From Latrodectus hesperus (lineage: Eukaryota; Arthropoda; Arachnida; Araneae; Theridiidae), in assembly GCA_037975125.1 (NCBI GenBank), contig CM075853.1, forward strand, positions 92,994,773 to 93,058,772: 64,000 nucleotides of DNA, given 5' to 3'. A program made the position numbers and the translations under genes. Below, piece by piece: positions 61,015-64,000 of this stretch. The number at the start of each line of letters is the position of its first letter. Position 1 is the first letter of the stretch. Below the pieces are notes generated by a model. The model was not told the DNA's origin. It did not search any database and saw only the letters and a list, made by a program, of their open reading frames with translations.

Positions 61015-62270
61015 CTCCATCTGTAGGCTCCAAAAACTCCTCAAAAGAGATGAACCTATTTTGGTTGGCACCTTAAAGGACGAGGAGGGTAATTTTGCTG
61101 CTTCCGGGAAAAAGGATATAGAAATTATGACCAAAACTCACTTTCCAAGAGCCAGAGATATTTATAGTATTGACGGGGAGCACTGCATTGGCTCTTTGCA
61201 AAGAGTTAATAGCGATCAATGAACCATCGCCAAAAATATCGTTAACTACAATATTGTTAAATGGGCAATCTCTGCATTTAAACCTCTAAAAAGCCCAGGG
61301 CCTGATGGAATTATGCCCATCATGATCCAGAAGGCAGAGGAGGTTATCATACCAGTGCTAACTAGAATTTAAAAAGCTAGCTTAGCACTGGGTTACATAC
61401 CAAAGATATGGCAGAAGACCAGGATTGTTTTCATTCCTAAACCTGGCAAGGACACCTATGACCAAGCCAAGTCTTACAGACCAATCAGTCTTTCTTCATT
61501 CTTTCTTAAAATTATGGAGAAAATCATTGATCGGCATATTAGAGATTACTTGGGTAGTAACAGTCCCTTGCATACTCTTCAATTTGCCTATCAAACTGGC
61601 AAATCTACTGAAACTGCTTTACATCAGCTAGTTTCAAACATTGAAACCACTCTGGATCAAAAAGAAATTGCCTTGGCAACTTTCCTCGACATCCAAGGTG
61701 CCTTTGATAATACTTCTCATCTATCCATCCTCAATGCACTTAGAAGGGCAGGGATTAATCAGACCCTGTGTACTTGGATTGAGGCCTTGATTTCGGATAG
61801 ATGTATACAAATGAACATCTTCGGTGAATCATTTGAAAAAAAGACTGTCCTCAAGGAGGTGTTCTTTCACTATTACTTTGGAACCTAATTGTAAATACCC
61901 TTATAAAATATCTAAATGATAGGGGATATTATACGCAAGGATATGCTGATGACATTAACATCCTTATCCTTGGCAAAGATTTCTACATAACTTGTCATTT
62001 CATCCAGGATGCTCTAAGTTATGTAGGTCAATGGTGCATGGATAGGGACCTGATGGTTAATCCTCTGAAAACCTACCTTGTACCTTTTACACGCAAAAAG
62101 AAACGGAAGGGTTTTTTCATTCCAAGACTTTTTGATGTTGAAATCAATGTGGCTTCAGAGGTGAAGTATCTGAGCATTTATTTAGACCAAAAACTCAAGT
62201 TGAATAAGCACATTGATGATAAAATTAACCGAGCAAAGAAAAGCATTATGATTTGCAGGTGAATGCTTGG
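61010..62270 (+). pseudogene. LINE ORF2 reverse transcriptase, decayed
   Basis: Pieces in several frames give RLQKLLKRDEPILVGTLKDE, a TGA near 61220, FKPLKSPGPDGIMPIMIQKA, a TAA near 61370, YIPKIWQKTRIVFIPKPGK, AKSYRPISLSSFFLKIMEK, FAYQTGKSTETALHQLV and motif A TFLDIQGAFDNTS. A frame break replaces the usual PQGG motif near 61860. Motif C GYADDINILILGKDF follows near 61935, then LMVNPLKTYLVPFTRKKKR and KYLSIYLDQKLKLNKHID. The catalytic aspartates remain; it is inactivated by stops and frameshifts. Confidence 0.85.
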
Positions 62271-62444
62271 TAAAAACTGGGGTCTACATCCAAAACTGAT
62301 GTTGTGGATGTACACAGCTATTGTCAGTCACATTCTCACATATGCCTGTGTAATCTGGCTGCGTAAGGTGGAACAGAAGACTGTGACTGACTAGGAGGTC
62401 TACAAAGACTGGCCTGTCTCTGCATCACAGGAGCAATATCCACC

Positions 62445-63560
62445 ATGCCAACAGGAGCATTGGAAGTTATGTTGGATCTGACTCCCTTAGGCATCTTCAT
62501 CTGCAGCATTGTGAGAATGACTGCATACAGAATGAAGCTACAAAACCAATGGTACGACCAACCTGTTGCCAAAGGGCACAGGGGTATTACCGGAAAAATT
62601 CAAGATCCTACTTTCCTGATGCCCTCGGACATCATGGAAAAGTCATACATGTTTGAAAGGGCATTTGAAATAGTTTTTCCAACTAGAGATGAATGGGACA
62701 ACAACATGTTCGAAACTAAAACAGGAGATCTAACCTGGTACACAGACGGATCAATGAAAAACATCCTCTCAGGACTGGGAGTTGTGTCGTGTCACCAAGA
62801 ACTAGCCTATCTGTAAGCCTTGGGCGATACGCTACGGTCTTCCAGGCAGAAGTTTTGGCCATTATCTACTGTCTACGACTAAATATGAAGAAGGGCTACC
62901 ACGGTAAGCGGATTCTCATTTTTAGTGACAGTCAAGCTGCTTTAAGAGCGCTTAATTCTTTCGAAATCAAATCTAAAATGATTTTGGAATGTAGGAACCT
63001 TCTTACAGAAGGCAACTAGAAACAAGGTGATCCTTGTATGGGTGCCAGGACACAAAGGTATCGAAGGTAATGAAAGGGCTGATGAACTTGCTAAACAAGG
63101 ATCGTCTTTTGCTCCCATCGGTGCAGAACCTTTTTGTGGGATCAATTTGAAGACCACAAAAACCAATGTTCTTTGATGGGAAAAACGGAAGATGTATGAA
63201 GCTTGGCTCAACACTCCTGGTCAAACCCACGCTAAAAGTATGATTTGTAGATCATCAGCGAGGATTGCCTCTGAAATTCTAAGATGATCTAGGCAGAAGA
63301 TACGTTTAACCGTAGGCTTCATAACTGGGCACTACTATTTCAGAAAACACCTCCATAAAATGGGACTCTATCAGCAAGTTCCTATCTGCAGGAAATGTCA
63401 TACGCAAGAGGAAACGGCCAAGCATATCATTTACGAATGCGAGGCTCTTGCCCCTTCCCTAGATTAACTTCTTTAGGCATCATCCATACTAGGGAGTTAC
63501 ACCAAGACTCCATTAAAGGGTTATCGGACTTTATTAATAAAATGGGTGACCCGAGCAATT
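62445..63560 (+). pseudogene. LINE ORF2 RNase H and Cys/His tail, decayed
   Basis: The first frame includes LTWYTDGSMKN (Asp) and stops at 62814. A shifted frame continues YATVFQAEVLAIIYCLRL (Glu) and ILIFSDSQAALRAL (Asp); another gives VILVWVPGHKGIEGNERADE followed by LAKQGSS (Asp). All four RNase H acidic residues are recognisable. Near 63390 comes the tail motif CRKCHTQEETAKHIIYEC. Stops at about 63173, 63283 and 63463 add to the damage. Confidence 0.85.
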
Positions 63561-63642
63561 GGAACTAGGAAACATTGGGTTTGGAGTTAATAGTACAAAA
63601 TGCTGATAAAAGCAGAGGTGCCGAATGACATACAAACCCAAC

Positions 63643-63662
63643 TCTAAGAAGAAGAAGAAGGA
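63643..63662. repeat. (AAG)n tail of the LINE
   Basis: AAGAAGAAGAAGGAA closes the element after its 3' UTR. A short simple-repeat tail rather than poly(A) is seen in several I/R1-group elements. Confidence 0.6.
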
Positions 63663-63734
63663 ACAAATCCAGTAATGGATGTAATTTGTAAGACATTAAG
63701 CATAGAAAACTAAGTTCTTTTACTACTCGTACAG

Positions 63735-63860
63735 TAAGGGGATAGGGATGGGATCTTGTTACTTTTCCTGTACTGAGTACATACTTAGTACAGTTACTTT
63801 TAAAGTAACAAGTAGATTACCGATTACTTTTTGTACTTGTTACAATTTCTTTTTGTACTG
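63735..63860. repeat. Low-complexity GTAC/TTACTTTT-rich repeat
   Basis: Repeated words TTGTTACTTTT, CTGTACTGAGTACATACTTA, AGTTACTTTTAAAGTAAC and TTTTTGTACTTGTTAC include several short palindromes. It may be the interior of a hAT-type MITE; no ends were found. Confidence 0.35.
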
Positions 63861-64000
63861 CTATCTATCGGATTAAAATATAGTGACAAAGTTTATAAAA
63901 TTTTATAAATAAATTGAGTAAAAACAAAGTAAATTATAACTAAATTAAAAATTAATTAAAACTAAATAAGTAGGTCAATAATATTTTGTATTACTCCATA

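Larger units (their letters stand above)
59505..63662 (+). mobile_element. Decayed LINE with DUF4780-like ORF1 and RNase H ORF2
   Basis: A GC-richer 5' leader begins near 59505, ORF1 at 59947, ORF2 at 60777, and the element ends in a (AAG)n tail at about 63643-63662. ORF1 resembles DUF4780 proteins that accompany R1/LOA/I-type elements in arthropods. ORF2 keeps remnants of endonuclease, RT (YADD) and RNase H. Many stops and frameshifts and an endonuclease deletion show it is old. No target duplication was identified. Confidence 0.85.

Overview
This window looks like nuclear DNA of an arthropod, most likely a spider or other chelicerate. It is strongly A+T-rich, has no operon-like gene packing, carries five long pure (AT)n microsatellites, and holds mobile elements typical of arthropods: RNase H-bearing non-LTR retrotransposons, Tc1 and D,D,D mariner-like transposons with CAGGGTG ends, a Helitron, a pogo remnant and tRNA-derived SINEs. 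The host assignment is inference; no host marker gene is present. No complete host gene was found. One candidate host exon (40952-41141) and one CpG-rich segment (about 42890-43215) are the best leads for host function.

Layout. 1-4.2 kb: a short inverted-repeat element (85-364), then AT-rich DNA with one local duplication. 4.3-6.4 kb (-): a Jockey-clade LINE that is 5'-truncated and internally deleted. 6.4-11.2 kb: mostly featureless, with a paired nuclear-receptor-type motif near 10.0 kb. 11.2-12.8 kb: a D,D,D mariner-like element with 163-bp TIRs and a frameshifted transposase. 13.6-16.9 kb (-): a 5'-truncated R1-clade LINE. 16.9-24.05 kb (+): a nearly full-length two-ORF LINE interrupted by a tRNA-Ser-like SINE (18646-18872, 10-bp target duplication) and by a Tc1 element (22398-24001) with an IR/DR terminal architecture. 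24-27.4 kb: AT-rich DNA with long foldbacks. 27.5-31.16 kb (+): a Helitron that lost its Rep catalytic core and was then hit by a SINE and a pogo-like element. 31.19-33.13 kb: the best-preserved element, with 276-bp TIRs and an uninterrupted 359-aa transposase. 33-43.4 kb: AT-rich DNA, dispersed repeats, an RTE 3' fragment, the candidate exon and a second SINE copy. 43.6-45.2 kb: a third D,D,D element, catalytically broken. 45-59.5 kb: mostly AT-rich with (AT)n tracts and short SINE-like pieces. 59.5-63.66 kb (+): a decayed LINE with a DUF4780-like ORF1.

The relationships between these parts are those of nested mobile elements, not a pathway. The nesting gives a relative chronology: each LINE or Helitron is older than the SINE, Tc1 or pogo element inside it. 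The most unusual signal that is not a standard feature class is the set of near-perfect inverted duplications with very short spacers (9.5, 24.4, 26.0, 33.7, 34.3, 38.6, 46.7, 59.7, 61.0 kb). One of them sits inside a recognisable ORF, which shows it to be an inserted inverted copy of adjacent sequence, the pattern expected from replication template switching.
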